Of a DNA stretch of 64,000 nucleotides, positions 43,844 to 53,151 are shown piece by piece. Position 1 is the stretch's first letter; each line of letters opens with the position of its first letter. The position numbers and the translations under genes are program-made. Location of the stretch: positions 62,001-126,000 of the forward strand of contig NZ_JAQQFR010000010.1 in NCBI RefSeq assembly GCF_046025915.1, read 5' to 3'. The notes under the pieces were generated by a model. That model made no database searches. It worked only from the letters and a program-made list of their open reading frames with translations, and had not been told where the DNA came from. This DNA comes from Herbaspirillum rhizosphaerae_A (GTDB lineage Bacteria > Pseudomonadota > Gammaproteobacteria > Burkholderiales > Burkholderiaceae_D).

Positions 43844-45373
43844 ATGTCCGGTATTCCACCTCCCGTATTGCCGGCGCCGCCCAAGGCTTTGCGCCGACAG
43901 TACTTTCCTGCGGTGGCGCATGTGCTGGACTGGCTGTTGCCGAATTCCTTGCTGGGGCGGTTGTCGGTGGTGATGATCTTTGGCGTGCTGGTGACGCAAC
44001 TGGCCGGCGGCCTGATCTGGGCGGCGCAATTGCGCACCAAGTCAGAAGCGGAAACCCGCATCGCCGCACAGCATCTGGCGCACAGCGCCTCGGGCGCGAT
44101 CCGCTATTTCATGAGCCTGCCGTCCAATTACCGTCCCATCATGATCCAGCAATTGCGTGAAATGGGCGGTACGCGCTTCTTCGTCAACGCCAATACCGCG
44201 CTGGTGCCGATCCAGCCGATCACGCAGAATTCATTGGCGGATATTGCCGTCGAATCCGCTGAAGAAGCCTTGAAATCCGATTTGCCGTTTTTGCCGGAAT
44301 TCCATCTGGCGTTTGCCTGGCCGGACAACTTGCCGGTATCCGATGACGGCTTGAAAATCGGCGATCTGCCCGACAGCTGGGTGCAGCACATCCTGTTGAT
44401 CAAGCCGAACCCGGCGCCGGTGTTGGTGATCCAGACGCAGATCGAGTCCGGCAAATGGCTTTATTTGGCGGCATTGATGCCTAATCCCTATTTCCTCGAC
44501 AGCAGCAATCCTCTATCGCTGGATCGTGTGGTCTTGCAAGGGCTGTCGCTGGCGGCGATTTTGCTGCTGACCATTCTGGTGGTGCGCTGGACCACACGTC
44601 CACTGGCGGCTTTGTCGGATGCGGCCGAAGCCTTCGGTAAGGGCGAGACCGTACCGGAACTGCCTGAAACCGGCAGCCGCGAATTCGTCAAAACTGCGCG
44701 TGCCTTCAGCGGCATGCGCGAGCGCATCAAGCGCTATCTGGAAGATCGCGAGCGACTGTTCGTTTCGATTTCACATGATCTGCGCACACCGATCACGCGC
44801 CTCAAGCTGCGCACGGAGTTGCTTGATGACGATGATATGCGCACTGAATTCCACGACGACCTGGATGAGCTGGACATGATGGTGAAGGGCGCATTGCAAT
44901 CCGTCAAAGACAGCGACATCCACGAAAACCGTACCGAAGTCCGACTCGATGCGCTGGTGGCGCGGATGATTCGGGATGCCAGCATGGCAGGCCATGAAGT
45001 TGCTTTTGAACCCGCCGGCATCAGCGTCATGGCCAAACCGCTGGCCTTGAAGCGCGCCATCGGCAACCTGTTCGACAATGCGCTGTTTTATGGCGAGAAA
45101 GTGGAAATCGTGATCCGGCAGTCACAAGGAGTTGACGGCGATATGGTTGAGATCGAACTCCGCGACCATGGCCCCGGTGTACCGGAAGATGCGATGGGCA
45201 GTCTGTTTCAGCCCTATCTGAGACTGGAACACGGACGCAACCTGAATAGCGGCGGAATGGGCCTGGGGCTGGGCATTGCGCGCAATATCGTCCAGGCGCA
45301 TGGCGGTGAATTGTTGTTACGTAATCATCCACAAGGCGGTCTCATCGCGACGATCATCCTCCCGGCGAAGTGA
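43844..45373 (+). CDS. sensor histidine kinase, EnvZ-like
   Basis: A 509-residue inner-membrane kinase. Helix 1 is at about residues 37-60, followed by a periplasmic domain of about 165 residues, helix 2 at about 228-248, a HAMP linker, the DHp domain with His311 in SISHDLRTP, and an ATPase domain with N box GNLFDNALFYG, DHGPGVPED and GMGLGLGIA. The sizeable periplasmic domain suits contact with the binding protein encoded two genes upstream. It follows the response regulator by two bases. The role suggested by position is sugar-dependent control of the amino-sugar operon; compare the GltR/GtrS systems of Pseudomonas. Confidence 0.92.
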   Translation: MSGIPPPVLPAPPKALRRQYFPAVAHVLDWLLPNSLLGRLSVVMIFGVLVTQLAGGLIWAAQLRTKSEAETRIAAQHLAHSASGAIRYFMSLPSNYRPIMIQQLREMGGTRFFVNANTALVPIQPITQNSLADIAVESAEEALKSDLPFLPEFHLAFAWPDNLPVSDDGLKIGDLPDSWVQHILLIKPNPAPVLVIQTQIESGKWLYLAALMPNPYFLDSSNPLSLDRVVLQGLSLAAILLLTILVVRWTTRPLAALSDAAEAFGKGETVPELPETGSREFVKTARAFSGMRERIKRYLEDRERLFVSISHDLRTPITRLKLRTELLDDDDMRTEFHDDLDELDMMVKGALQSVKDSDIHENRTEVRLDALVARMIRDASMAGHEVAFEPAGISVMAKPLALKRAIGNLFDNALFYGEKVEIVIRQSQGVDGDMVEIELRDHGPGVPEDAMGSLFQPYLRLEHGRNLNSGGMGLGLGIARNIVQAHGGELLLRNHPQGGLIATIILPAK

Positions 45374-45489
45374 ACGCTCCGTGTCGTTATTGAGAACCGC
45401 TATTGAGAACCTTTCGCAAATCCCTGTGAAGAAATGTCAATAGAGGTCTACAATGCTGGCTATTCGACATCATCGTAATTTTGTATCGC

Positions 45490-46389
45490 ATGGACCAGAG
45501 CGCACGCACAGAACATCTGCAAGAGAGGCATCAGGAACGGCAGCGGGATCACGCCGTTATCTTGCTGCACGGACTGTGTGGCTCAAGCCTTGAGCTGGGA
45601 ACCATTCCCAAAGCATTGAAGAAAGCCAACTGCACCGTGGTCGAGATGCAGATCCCCAATTATTCCGCTGCATTAACCGATCCCACCGTCACGCCGAACT
45701 GGATGGACTGGTGCGCCATGGTCGAAAGCAAGATCGTTAAGCTCAAGGAAGAGCACAAAACGGTGTCGCTGTGCGGTCTGAGCATGGGTGCCACGCTGGC
45801 GTTGGCAGTGGCCAGCTTCAGCCGGGAAATCCTGAGTGTCGTGCTGTTGTCGCCGGTTCTGAAATACGACGGCTGGTCGATTCCCTGGTATCACCGTTTG
45901 ATGAACATCCCGTATACCTTGGGGTATCGCAACTGGACCTACAAAGAAAGCGATCCCTACGGGATCAAGAATTTTGAAATGCGTCGTCGCGTTGCCAACG
46001 CCCTCAAGAAAGACGGCGTGGCGGCAGTCGGTGCTGCAGCCATTCCGGCGCGGCATTTATGGGCGGCGCAAAAGCTGATGGCCTACGTGCGGCAGTCGTT
46101 GCCGCTGGTGCGCGCCAGCACCCTGGTGATTCATTCGATCGACGATGAAACCGCCGCACCGCGCAATGCCGAGATGATCATGGAAAACATCAAGTCGGAA
46201 GTCCGCAAGGTGATCTGGCTGGGTGATTGTTATCACATCATCACGGTAGATAACGAACGCGAGATCGTGACCAACGAAGCGGCGCAGTTCATCAAACGCA
46301 ATATCGACATGCACAGCAACGATATTTCTCTCAAGTATCTTTTGCACAATTCTCCATTGAAGGACCGACGGTCGGCATCTGCACCATGA
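45490..46389 (+). CDS. alpha/beta hydrolase (carboxylesterase/lysophospholipase-like)
   Basis: A 299-residue serine hydrolase. HGLCGSSLE is the oxyanion region, GLSMGATLA carries the nucleophile serine, and SIDDETAAP and CYHIITVD supply the acid and histidine. The sequence resembles thermostable carboxylesterase Est30-type enzymes. A lid-like segment with YHRLMNIPYTLGYRNWTYKE lies between. TTG 45481 is in frame, but ATG 45490 is preferred. The final 25 residues run past the fold and overlap the region before the next gene. Confidence 0.82.
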   Translation: MDQSARTEHLQERHQERQRDHAVILLHGLCGSSLELGTIPKALKKANCTVVEMQIPNYSAALTDPTVTPNWMDWCAMVESKIVKLKEEHKTVSLCGLSMGATLALAVASFSREILSVVLLSPVLKYDGWSIPWYHRLMNIPYTLGYRNWTYKESDPYGIKNFEMRRRVANALKKDGVAAVGAAAIPARHLWAAQKLMAYVRQSLPLVRASTLVIHSIDDETAAPRNAEMIMENIKSEVRKVIWLGDCYHIITVDNEREIVTNEAAQFIKRNIDMHSNDISLKYLLHNSPLKDRRSASAP

Positions 46390-46412
46390 CTATGATGAAT
46401 AAGGAGCTTCTC

Positions 46413-46934
46413 ATGGGCATCATCAAATTGAGAAATGCGAAGCGCTGGAAAGCGGTCAATCTCAATCCGACGCTGGTGTGCACCTTCGGCTTTCTGGTGG
46501 CGTTCGCGTTGCGCTATGTGTTGAGTCCGTTTGTCGATGAATCAATGTCGATGCTGTTTTTCGCGCTGAATTGTATTGTGATGAGTTATCTGTTCGGCTA
46601 TGCGCAGTCGCTGATTTTGCTGATTATCAGTATTCCGACGGCACTATTTTTTTTCCGCAAGCCGTATTTCATGATGGATGGTTTGGGCCACAAGGATGTA
46701 TTCCTGATCGTGGTCTACGGCACGATCGTGATGCTGGCGTCGGTCATTATCGAATGGCTGCAGCGTGAGCGCTATTCGGCCGTCCTGCAGCAGCGTGTGT
46801 CGGAAACACGCTATCAGATGCTGATCGAGTCAGATCAGGCGCGCCGGGCTGAATACGCCGAGCATTTTGCAGCCGTCAGCAAGCGCCAGAGCGAAGAAGC
46901 GGCTGCAACCAGCGCCGGCGTGGCACCTCAATAA
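46413..46934 (+). CDS. small membrane protein with DUF4118/KdpD-like helices
   Basis: A 173-residue protein with four hydrophobic segments at about residues 18-120, spaced like the DUF4118 membrane module of KdpD-type and other sensor kinases, then a charged cytoplasmic tail with a coiled-coil-like stretch (residues 120-160) ending in an Ala-rich sequence. There is no kinase domain. ATG 46413 has AGGAG five bases upstream; the ATG at 46386, which overlaps the hydrolase stop, does not. It may be a leftover or partner sensor module. Confidence 0.7.
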   Translation: MGIIKLRNAKRWKAVNLNPTLVCTFGFLVAFALRYVLSPFVDESMSMLFFALNCIVMSYLFGYAQSLILLIISIPTALFFFRKPYFMMDGLGHKDVFLIVVYGTIVMLASVIIEWLQRERYSAVLQQRVSETRYQMLIESDQARRAEYAEHFAAVSKRQSEEAAATSAGVAPQ

Positions 46935-46975
46935 ATAATTCCTTGTTTCGCCGCATGCCGGTGGAGCAGGGCAGC

Positions 46976-46994
46976 GCGAGCCGCAATGGCTCGC
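46976..46994. terminator. Hairpin between convergent genes
   Basis: GCGAGCC pairs with GGCTCGC around GCAAT, 42 bases after the membrane-protein stop. No T-run follows, so its activity as a terminator is uncertain. Confidence 0.35.
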
Positions 46995-47117
46995 TTCGCT
47001 GATAGTCACCCACTCATTTCCGGATCCAAACGCTCATCGCGAGTCAGGTACGACTTCGCGAAGTATTCGTGAGTCATCAGTGCTTCACTGAGTCGTCACC
47101 GCGTTGTCAATGCCGAG

Positions 47118-48341
47118 TCAATGCGCAGGCACAGTCTGATTTTGCAGCAATTGCTGCAAGGTCTTGATGGTGTAGTCGATTTCTGCTTCCGTCGTATAAC
47201 GGCCCAGTGAAAAGCGGATGGCGCTGCGCGCCAGTGCGTCAGGGCGGCCGATTGCCGAGAGTACGTAAGACGGCGCCGCATTGGCAGAGTTACAGGCCGA
47301 ACCGGCCGATACCGCGATATCCAGCAGCTGTCCTGCTACCGAGATTTCTCCACCCAGATCGAAACTCACGTTCAGGTTATGCGGAATACGCGCTTGTTCG
47401 CAGCCATTCATTACGACGCCCGGCAGGTCGCGCAGGCCGTGCCAGAGGCGATCGCGCAAGACACGGATGCGCGCGCTTTCTTCCGTCTGCAATTGTGCGG
47501 CCAAGGCAAATGCTTCGCCCATACCGACGATCTGATGCGTGGCCAGCGTTCCTGAACGCATACCGTTTTCATGCCCGCCGCCATCGATCTGTGCTTCCAG
47601 TTTCAGCGCCGGATTGTGGCGGACGTATAGGGCGCCGATGCCTTTGGGGCCATAAATCTTGTGCGCGCTGAATGACATCAGATCGACCTTCAGCGTCTGC
47701 AGATCGATGGTGATCTTGCCGGCAGCCTGCACCGCGTCAACGTGGAAAAGGATGCCGCGTTCCGCACAAATCTCGCCGAGTTCGGCGATTGGCTGGATGA
47801 CGCCGATTTCGTTGTTCACCATCATGACCGAAGCCAGGATGGTGTCGGGGCGCAATGCCGCCTTGAATTGTTCGATGGTGATCAGACCATTGGGCTGAGG
47901 TTGCAGGAACGTCACGTCGAAACCTGCACGCTCAAGCGTGTGCATGGTGTCCAGGACAGCCTTGTGTTCCGTGGCGACCGTAATCAGGTGCTTGCCGCGA
48001 CCGGCCTCCCGCAAGACATGTGCCGCGCCCTTGAGCGCCAGGTTGTTGGATTCTGTCGCGCCGGACGTCCACACGATCTCAACTGCCTTTGCGCCGACGA
48101 GTGCAGCGACCTGCTTGCGCGCCTTTTCCACCGCGGCTTTGGCTTCCCAGCCGAAAGAGTGGGAGCTGCTGGCCGGATTGCCGAATTTCTCCGTCAGGTA
48201 AGCGCACATCTTGACTGCAACCGCCGGGTCGACCGGGGTTGTGGCCGAATAATCCAGGTAAATGGGAAATTGCAGCGCGGCCTTGTCGCCGCTAGGGCTG
48301 GCGGAGCTGTCGGAGGTAATACAGGCGGAGGAAGCATTCAT
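47118..48341 (-). CDS. cysteine desulfurase, IscS/NifS family, orphan copy
   Basis: A 407-residue PLP enzyme that takes sulfur from cysteine. The fold is covered in full: DYSATTPVD at the start, TSGATESNN, ATEHKAVLD, VDAVQAAGK and the PLP lysine in SFSAHKIYGPKG. The active-site cysteine is in SAGSACNSANAAPS; IscS has a closely similar SGSACTSA segment, so this is the group with a long flexible loop. No iscR, iscU, iscA, sufBCD or thiI gene is nearby. A polar N-terminal tail of about 25 residues precedes the core. Its sulfur acceptor is unknown. Confidence 0.92.
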   Translation of the reverse strand: MNASSACITSDSSASPSGDKAALQFPIYLDYSATTPVDPAVAVKMCAYLTEKFGNPASSSHSFGWEAKAAVEKARKQVAALVGAKAVEIVWTSGATESNNLALKGAAHVLREAGRGKHLITVATEHKAVLDTMHTLERAGFDVTFLQPQPNGLITIEQFKAALRPDTILASVMMVNNEIGVIQPIAELGEICAERGILFHVDAVQAAGKITIDLQTLKVDLMSFSAHKIYGPKGIGALYVRHNPALKLEAQIDGGGHENGMRSGTLATHQIVGMGEAFALAAQLQTEESARIRVLRDRLWHGLRDLPGVVMNGCEQARIPHNLNVSFDLGGEISVAGQLLDIAVSAGSACNSANAAPSYVLSAIGRPDALARSAIRFSLGRYTTEAEIDYTIKTLQQLLQNQTVPAH

Positions 48342-48651
48342 GGCAATGAATCCGTAATGAAGGTGTGCTTACAGGTGTGCTTAAGTTACGATGAAACGTA
48401 TAGATGAAAAACGAATATAAAGTTATTTCAATATGCAATTTTCGATTTAAAGAGAGTGGTAACCCAGCTTTCCGTCAAAAATTTTAGCTAATTCGCATCT
48501 GCTTCCCGTTTGTTCGAGATACGCCCAAAAAGCTTTCATGCTTTGCACTCGCTGCTTATGCAGTTTTTTCGTATTAACTTATGCAAAATGATTATACTTA
48601 AATGGAATGAACATATGTCTATAATCCGAAAATCGTATAAACCATAATAAT
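48342..48651. other. AT-rich divergent promoter region, no gene seen
   Basis: A 310-base gap between the cysteine desulfurase gene and the divergent LysR gene. It is clearly more AT-rich than its surroundings and holds only short open frames. It should carry both promoters; no clear operator was identified. A TATGCA/TGCAAAAT-rich stretch near 48560-48595 is the most structured part. Confidence 0.6.
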
Positions 48652-49581
48652 ATGGACCTGAATCAACTGGAAGCTTTTTCGGCGGTGATGACTATCGGCA
48701 GCGTGACGGGAGCCGGGCGTAGTCTTGGCCGTTCGCAACCGGCTGTCAGCAAGGCGATTCAGGATCTGGAAGGTGAACTCGGCTATCCCTTGTTTGATCG
48801 TAACGGCCCGCGCGTGACGCCGACCGACAAGGCTTTCCTGTTATATGAAGAAGTTGAGCGCTCGCTGGTCGGGCTGCGCACTATCCGTGAGCGCGCCATC
48901 GAAATCGGTCGCGAAGAATTACAACCCATCCATCTGGTGGCAACTCCGGCCCTGGCATCGACCATTGCGCCGGCGGCACTCAAGCTGATTGAAAAGAACG
49001 GGTTGCCAGAGCATATCCATCTGCGCAGCGCCTCGGCGGAGCAAGTGGTGCATTCGGTGTTGCACCGCACGGTCAGCCTCGGTCTGACCAGCCTTCCGGT
49101 GGCGCATCGCGGCCTGGATCTGCACTGGATCGGCCAGGCACCTTGCGTGGCGGTGCTGCGCGCGGACAGTCCTTTGGCTAAAGCCGACGTGATAACGGTC
49201 GATGCCTTGCGCCATGAGCGCGTGATCACCATGTCCAACCGTTATCGCCTGCGTCAGCGCATCGACATGGCGCTCGGCCATGACAAGCCGCTGAACGTGG
49301 CAATCGAAACCAATACGTCTTTTAACGCCATCATGGCGGCGCATGCAGGCCTTGGCGTCGCGCTGGTGGAACCGATCACCGCGCTGGGGATGCCGATCGA
49401 AGGTCTGGCGGTGCGCCCGCTGGCAGAGAACATTCCCTTTTATTTCGGCGTCGTCACCCCCTTTGGCAAGCCGGTCGACAGTGTCACGCAAGCGTTGATC
49501 GGCGCTATTGAAATAGCGGCGAGAGATATCTTGCACGGCTTCGTCAAACGCGATGCCGGCGACCACGACGATTTGCTGTAA
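48652..49581 (+). CDS. LysR-family transcriptional regulator
   Basis: A 309-residue LysR regulator (helix-turn-helix: LEAFSAVMTIGSVTGAGRSLGRSQPAVSKAI at residues 6-36) with an effector-binding domain in the second part. It is in the same direction as the flavoprotein/peptide-transport operon starting 132 bases downstream, so it probably controls that operon. Its own promoter lies in the AT-rich gap shared with the desulfurase gene. Inducer unknown. Confidence 0.88.
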   Translation: MDLNQLEAFSAVMTIGSVTGAGRSLGRSQPAVSKAIQDLEGELGYPLFDRNGPRVTPTDKAFLLYEEVERSLVGLRTIRERAIEIGREELQPIHLVATPALASTIAPAALKLIEKNGLPEHIHLRSASAEQVVHSVLHRTVSLGLTSLPVAHRGLDLHWIGQAPCVAVLRADSPLAKADVITVDALRHERVITMSNRYRLRQRIDMALGHDKPLNVAIETNTSFNAIMAAHAGLGVALVEPITALGMPIEGLAVRPLAENIPFYFGVVTPFGKPVDSVTQALIGAIEIAARDILHGFVKRDAGDHDDLL

Positions 49582-49712
49582 CGAGATGACAACGAAATGC
49601 GGGACTGCATTTCTTAGTGCAAGTACATTGACCGAACAAACGAGCAACAGAATTAAACGGCAGGTAAGTACATGATTTTTTACATTCAGCCGACAGGGAA
49701 GGGGCGCTCATC

Positions 49713-51215
49713 GTGAGTGAAACTACAGAGGCCGCGAACGCCACAAACGCAGTTACCGGCACCGGAGCGAGTGGTCTGGCTGCGCTGGAAGCGCGCCTGC
49801 AACAAGACCTGGCGTGGCTGGAATTGCCCGCCAAATCATGGGTGCCGCCCAAGACCGTGAACGGTCAGCAGGTACTGGATGTCGCCGTTATCGGCGGCGG
49901 CCAGGCCGGGATGGCTGCTGCGGTGTCGCTGCTGCATCTGGGTATCAACGCTGTCATTTACGATCAGTCGCCGGCAGGTTTTGAGGGGCCCTGGGCAACC
50001 ACTGCGCGGATGGAAACCCTGCGCTCGCCAAAGAAGCTGACCGGCCCGGCACTGGGCTTCGCAGCATTGACATTCCGTGCCTGGTTTGAAGCGCAATTTG
50101 GACTGGCCGCCTGGGAAGCACTGGATAAAATCCCGCGTCTGCAATGGATGGATTATCTGCGCTGGTACCGCAAGGTCATGGCGCTGGATATCCGCAATGA
50201 TCATCGCATCGACGCCATCCTGCCGCGCGCCGACGGTGTCGTGGAGCTGCATATTGATGCCCCGGCGGGCAAGTCCGTAGTGTTGGCACGCCGCGTCGTG
50301 TTGGCCACCGGTCGTGACGGTCTTGGCGGCGCGTATCTGCCGCCTTTGGCCGAGAGCCTGCCGCGCGCGTTGTGGGCGCATTCTTCGGACGACATGGACT
50401 ACAGCAAACTGGCCGGCAAGCGCATCGGCGTGATCGGTGCCGGCGCCTCGTCCATGGACAGCGCAGCAACCGCGCTGGAATCGGGCGCTGAACGCGTCGA
50501 CCTGCTGATCCGTCGCAAGGAACTGCCGCGCATCAACAAAGGCAAGGGAGCAGGTAGCCCCGGTCTGACCAATGGTCACATCAATCTGCCGGATGAGTGG
50601 AAATGGCGCATCCGCCATTACATCAACGTGCAACAGACGCCGCCGCCAAGCGGCAGCGTGCAGCGCGTGTCGAAGTTTGCCAACGCGCGCTTCCTGTTCG
50701 GTGCGTCCATCGACAAGGTCGAGGTTGTCGGTGACAGCCTGCGCATCACCACGCCGCGCGGTCTGTTCGAGATCGATTTCCTGATTTTCTCGACGGGCTT
50801 TCGTATCGACTGGACTGTGCGTCCGGAATTTGCCGCCATTGCGCCGCATATCCGGAATTGGCGTTCGCGCTACATGCCACCGGTCGGTGACGAAGACATG
50901 GAGTTGTCCGATTCTCCCGATCTCGGCCCGGCATTCGAATTCCAGCAAAAGCATCCCGGCGACTTGCCGGGACTGGAGCGTGTGCATTGCTTCTGCTATC
51001 CGGCGGCATTGAGCCATGGCACGCTGTCTGGCGATATTCCTGCCATCAGCGATGGCGCGCAACGGCTGGCGCAAGGCATCGCGTCCTTGCTCTATGGCGA
51101 AGACGTCGATACGCATTACAAAAATATTCAAGCCTACGCCGAGCCGGAACTGATCGGCGACGAATGGACACCGTCCGAGCCGACCGAGCAAGAACGCCGG
51201 GGAGCCAGCCGATGA
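49713..51215 (+). CDS. FAD/NAD(P)-binding flavoprotein, monooxygenase-like
   Basis: A 500-residue flavoprotein with two Rossmann dinucleotide motifs: VIGGGQAGMAAAVSLL (about residues 58-73, FAD) and GVIGAGASSMDSAATAL (about 240, NAD(P)H). This is the general layout of class B flavin monooxygenases and related N-hydroxylases. The exact FxGxxxHxxxW fingerprint is not seen, so a reductase or oxidase role is also possible. There is no redox CxxxxC as in lipoamide dehydrogenase. The start is GTG 49713, preceded by AAGGGG. It heads the peptide-importer operon and overlaps the next gene by four bases (ATGA). Confidence 0.85.
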   Translation: MSETTEAANATNAVTGTGASGLAALEARLQQDLAWLELPAKSWVPPKTVNGQQVLDVAVIGGGQAGMAAAVSLLHLGINAVIYDQSPAGFEGPWATTARMETLRSPKKLTGPALGFAALTFRAWFEAQFGLAAWEALDKIPRLQWMDYLRWYRKVMALDIRNDHRIDAILPRADGVVELHIDAPAGKSVVLARRVVLATGRDGLGGAYLPPLAESLPRALWAHSSDDMDYSKLAGKRIGVIGAGASSMDSAATALESGAERVDLLIRRKELPRINKGKGAGSPGLTNGHINLPDEWKWRIRHYINVQQTPPPSGSVQRVSKFANARFLFGASIDKVEVVGDSLRITTPRGLFEIDFLIFSTGFRIDWTVRPEFAAIAPHIRNWRSRYMPPVGDEDMELSDSPDLGPAFEFQQKHPGDLPGLERVHCFCYPAALSHGTLSGDIPAISDGAQRLAQGIASLLYGEDVDTHYKNIQAYAEPELIGDEWTPSEPTEQERRGASR

Positions 51216-52186
51216 GCGGGGCGATTCTGCGCAGCGTCTTACAGGCGCTTGCGGTGCTGCTGCTGATGACGGTGATCGTCTTCTTCGGCCTGCACATGAT
51301 CGGCAATCCAGTCGACATTCTGATCGGTCAGGACGTTGATCAGGTTGATCGTCTGCGCATCATCAAAGAACTCGGTCTGGATCAGCCGATCTGGCGGCAA
51401 TATCTGGCCTTCCTCAATGGCGCGCTGCACGGCAACCTGGGCAACAGCTTCGTCTACAACGAGCCGGCCATCAAACTGATCTTCCAACGTCTTCCCGCCA
51501 CACTGGAACTGGCTTTTGCAGCCTTGATCCTTGCTGTTCTGGTGGGTATTCCACTGGGCTTGCTGGCAGGTTTGTTTCCGGAAAATATCTTCTCGCGCAT
51601 GATCATGACCGGTAGCATCCTTGGTTTTTCACTGCCGACATTCTGGATCGGCCTGATGCTGATCATGGCCTTCAGCGTGTCGCTGGGCTGGCTGCCTTCC
51701 GGCGGACGCGGCCAGACGGCGGGCTTGTTCGGGATACAGTGGTCGTGGCTGACGGTGGATGGTTTGCGCCATCTGATCTTGCCGGCGCTGAATTTGTCGC
51801 TGTTCAAGATTTCACTGGTGATTCGCCTCACGCGCGCCAATGTGCGTGAAGTACTGCCGATGGATTTCGTCAAGTTTGCGCGCGCCAAAGGCCTGGCGCC
51901 GCTACGCGTGGTAATGATGTACGTACTGCGCAATACGCTGATTCCGCTGGTAACGATTCTCGGTCTGGAGTTCGGCTCGACCATCGCCTTCGCTGTCGTG
52001 ACGGAAAGCATCTTTGCCTGGCCCGGTGCCGGCAAGCTGATCCTCGATAGCATCAATGCGCTGGATCGTCCGGTGATTGTGGCGTACATGATGGTGATCG
52101 TGTGCCTGTTCGTGACACTGAACCTGATCGTCGACGTGTTGTATAAAGTACTGGATCCGCGCGTGCGGGTGGAGGTCAAGGCATGA
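51212..52186 (+). CDS. oligopeptide-type ABC permease, DppB-like
   Basis: A 324-residue permease of the DppB/OppB family: N-terminal helix, then a 70-residue periplasmic region with the DILIGQDVDQVDRL and NSFVYNEPAIKLI parts common to the family, and five more helices. The EAA-like loop MDFVKFARAKGLAPLRVVMMYVLRN is near residue 215. ATG 51212 overlaps the flavoprotein stop, so the two are probably translationally coupled. Confidence 0.9.
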   Translation: MSGAILRSVLQALAVLLLMTVIVFFGLHMIGNPVDILIGQDVDQVDRLRIIKELGLDQPIWRQYLAFLNGALHGNLGNSFVYNEPAIKLIFQRLPATLELAFAALILAVLVGIPLGLLAGLFPENIFSRMIMTGSILGFSLPTFWIGLMLIMAFSVSLGWLPSGGRGQTAGLFGIQWSWLTVDGLRHLILPALNLSLFKISLVIRLTRANVREVLPMDFVKFARAKGLAPLRVVMMYVLRNTLIPLVTILGLEFGSTIAFAVVTESIFAWPGAGKLILDSINALDRPVIVAYMMVIVCLFVTLNLIVDVLYKVLDPRVRVEVKA

Positions 52187-53151
52187 GCGAGATTTCAGCT
52201 CCGAAAGCTACGCCGATGACGCAGGAGGAAGTCCGCGCCAAAGTGGCCGCCCTGTCGGCATTCCAGACGCCGCGCCGCGAGTCGCCATGGCGACGCGTGA
52301 TGCGTGGTTTCCTGGCGTCGAAGACGGCCATGTTCGGTTTGGCGGTCGCTGTTTTGCTGATGATCGCCGCGCTGGCGGCACCTTGGCTGACGCCGCAAAA
52401 TCCCTATGATCTGATGCAACTGGACGTGCTTGATGCGCGCTTGCATCCGGGCAGCGCTAACGGTCTTGGCACATTTACCTATTGGCTGGGCACGGACGGG
52501 CAGGGGCGCGATTTGTATTCCGCGATTCTCTATGGCCTGCGCATCAGCGTCGGTATCGGCGTCGGCTCTGCATTGCTGGCGGGTGTGATCGGGACGCTGA
52601 TCGGTTTGCTCGCAGCGTATGCAGGTGGCAAGGTTGATGCGCTCCTGATGCGGTTCGCTGATCTGGTGCTGTCCTTCCCGTCGATTCTGGTATCGATGCT
52701 GATCCTCGCCTATCTGGGCAAGGGTATCTTCAACGTCATGGCGACGCTGGTGGTGCTGGAGTGGGCTTATTACGCCCGCACCGCCCGCGGTCAGGCGCTG
52801 GTCGAACGGCAGAAAGAATACGTTGAGGCTGCGCGTGGATTGGGCGTATCGGGCTGGCGCATCATGGTGCGGCATATTCTGCCGAACTGCCTGCCGCCTT
52901 TGATCGTCATCGGTACCTTGCAGATCGCGCGCGCCATCACGCTGGAGGCGACCTTGAGCTTTCTAGGCCTCGGCGTGCCGATCACGGAGCCGTCGTTGGG
53001 CCTGCTGATTTCCAACGGTTATCAATACATGCTGTCCGGCGAATACTGGATCAGTTTTTATCCCGGCATCGCCTTGCTGGTCGTAATCGTGGCGATCAAT
53101 ATGGTCGGCGATCGTCTGCGCGATGTCATGAATCCAAGGTGGCAGAAATGA
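52183..53151 (+). CDS. oligopeptide-type ABC permease, DppC-like
   Basis: A 322-residue permease of the DppC/OppC family with a polar N-terminal tail of about 45 residues, a first helix, the LGTDGQGRDLYSAILYGLRIS segment characteristic of the family near residue 105, and an EAA loop (RQKEYVEAARGLGVSGWRIMVRHILPN) near 215. It overlaps the DppB-like gene by four bases and is overlapped by the next. Confidence 0.9.
   Translation: MSEISAPKATPMTQEEVRAKVAALSAFQTPRRESPWRRVMRGFLASKTAMFGLAVAVLLMIAALAAPWLTPQNPYDLMQLDVLDARLHPGSANGLGTFTYWLGTDGQGRDLYSAILYGLRISVGIGVGSALLAGVIGTLIGLLAAYAGGKVDALLMRFADLVLSFPSILVSMLILAYLGKGIFNVMATLVVLEWAYYARTARGQALVERQKEYVEAARGLGVSGWRIMVRHILPNCLPPLIVIGTLQIARAITLEATLSFLGLGVPITEPSLGLLISNGYQYMLSGEYWISFYPGIALLVVIVAINMVGDRLRDVMNPRWQK

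Noticed and set aside
45388..45411. Short direct repeat TATTGAGAACC twice after the kinase gene
   Set aside because: Only 11 bases with a 13-base period and no further context; may be slippage, no function suggested.
49836..51191. 451-codon open frame on the minus strand
   Set aside because: It is antisense to the well-supported flavoprotein gene, lacks any recognisable domain and reflects GC-rich codon bias.
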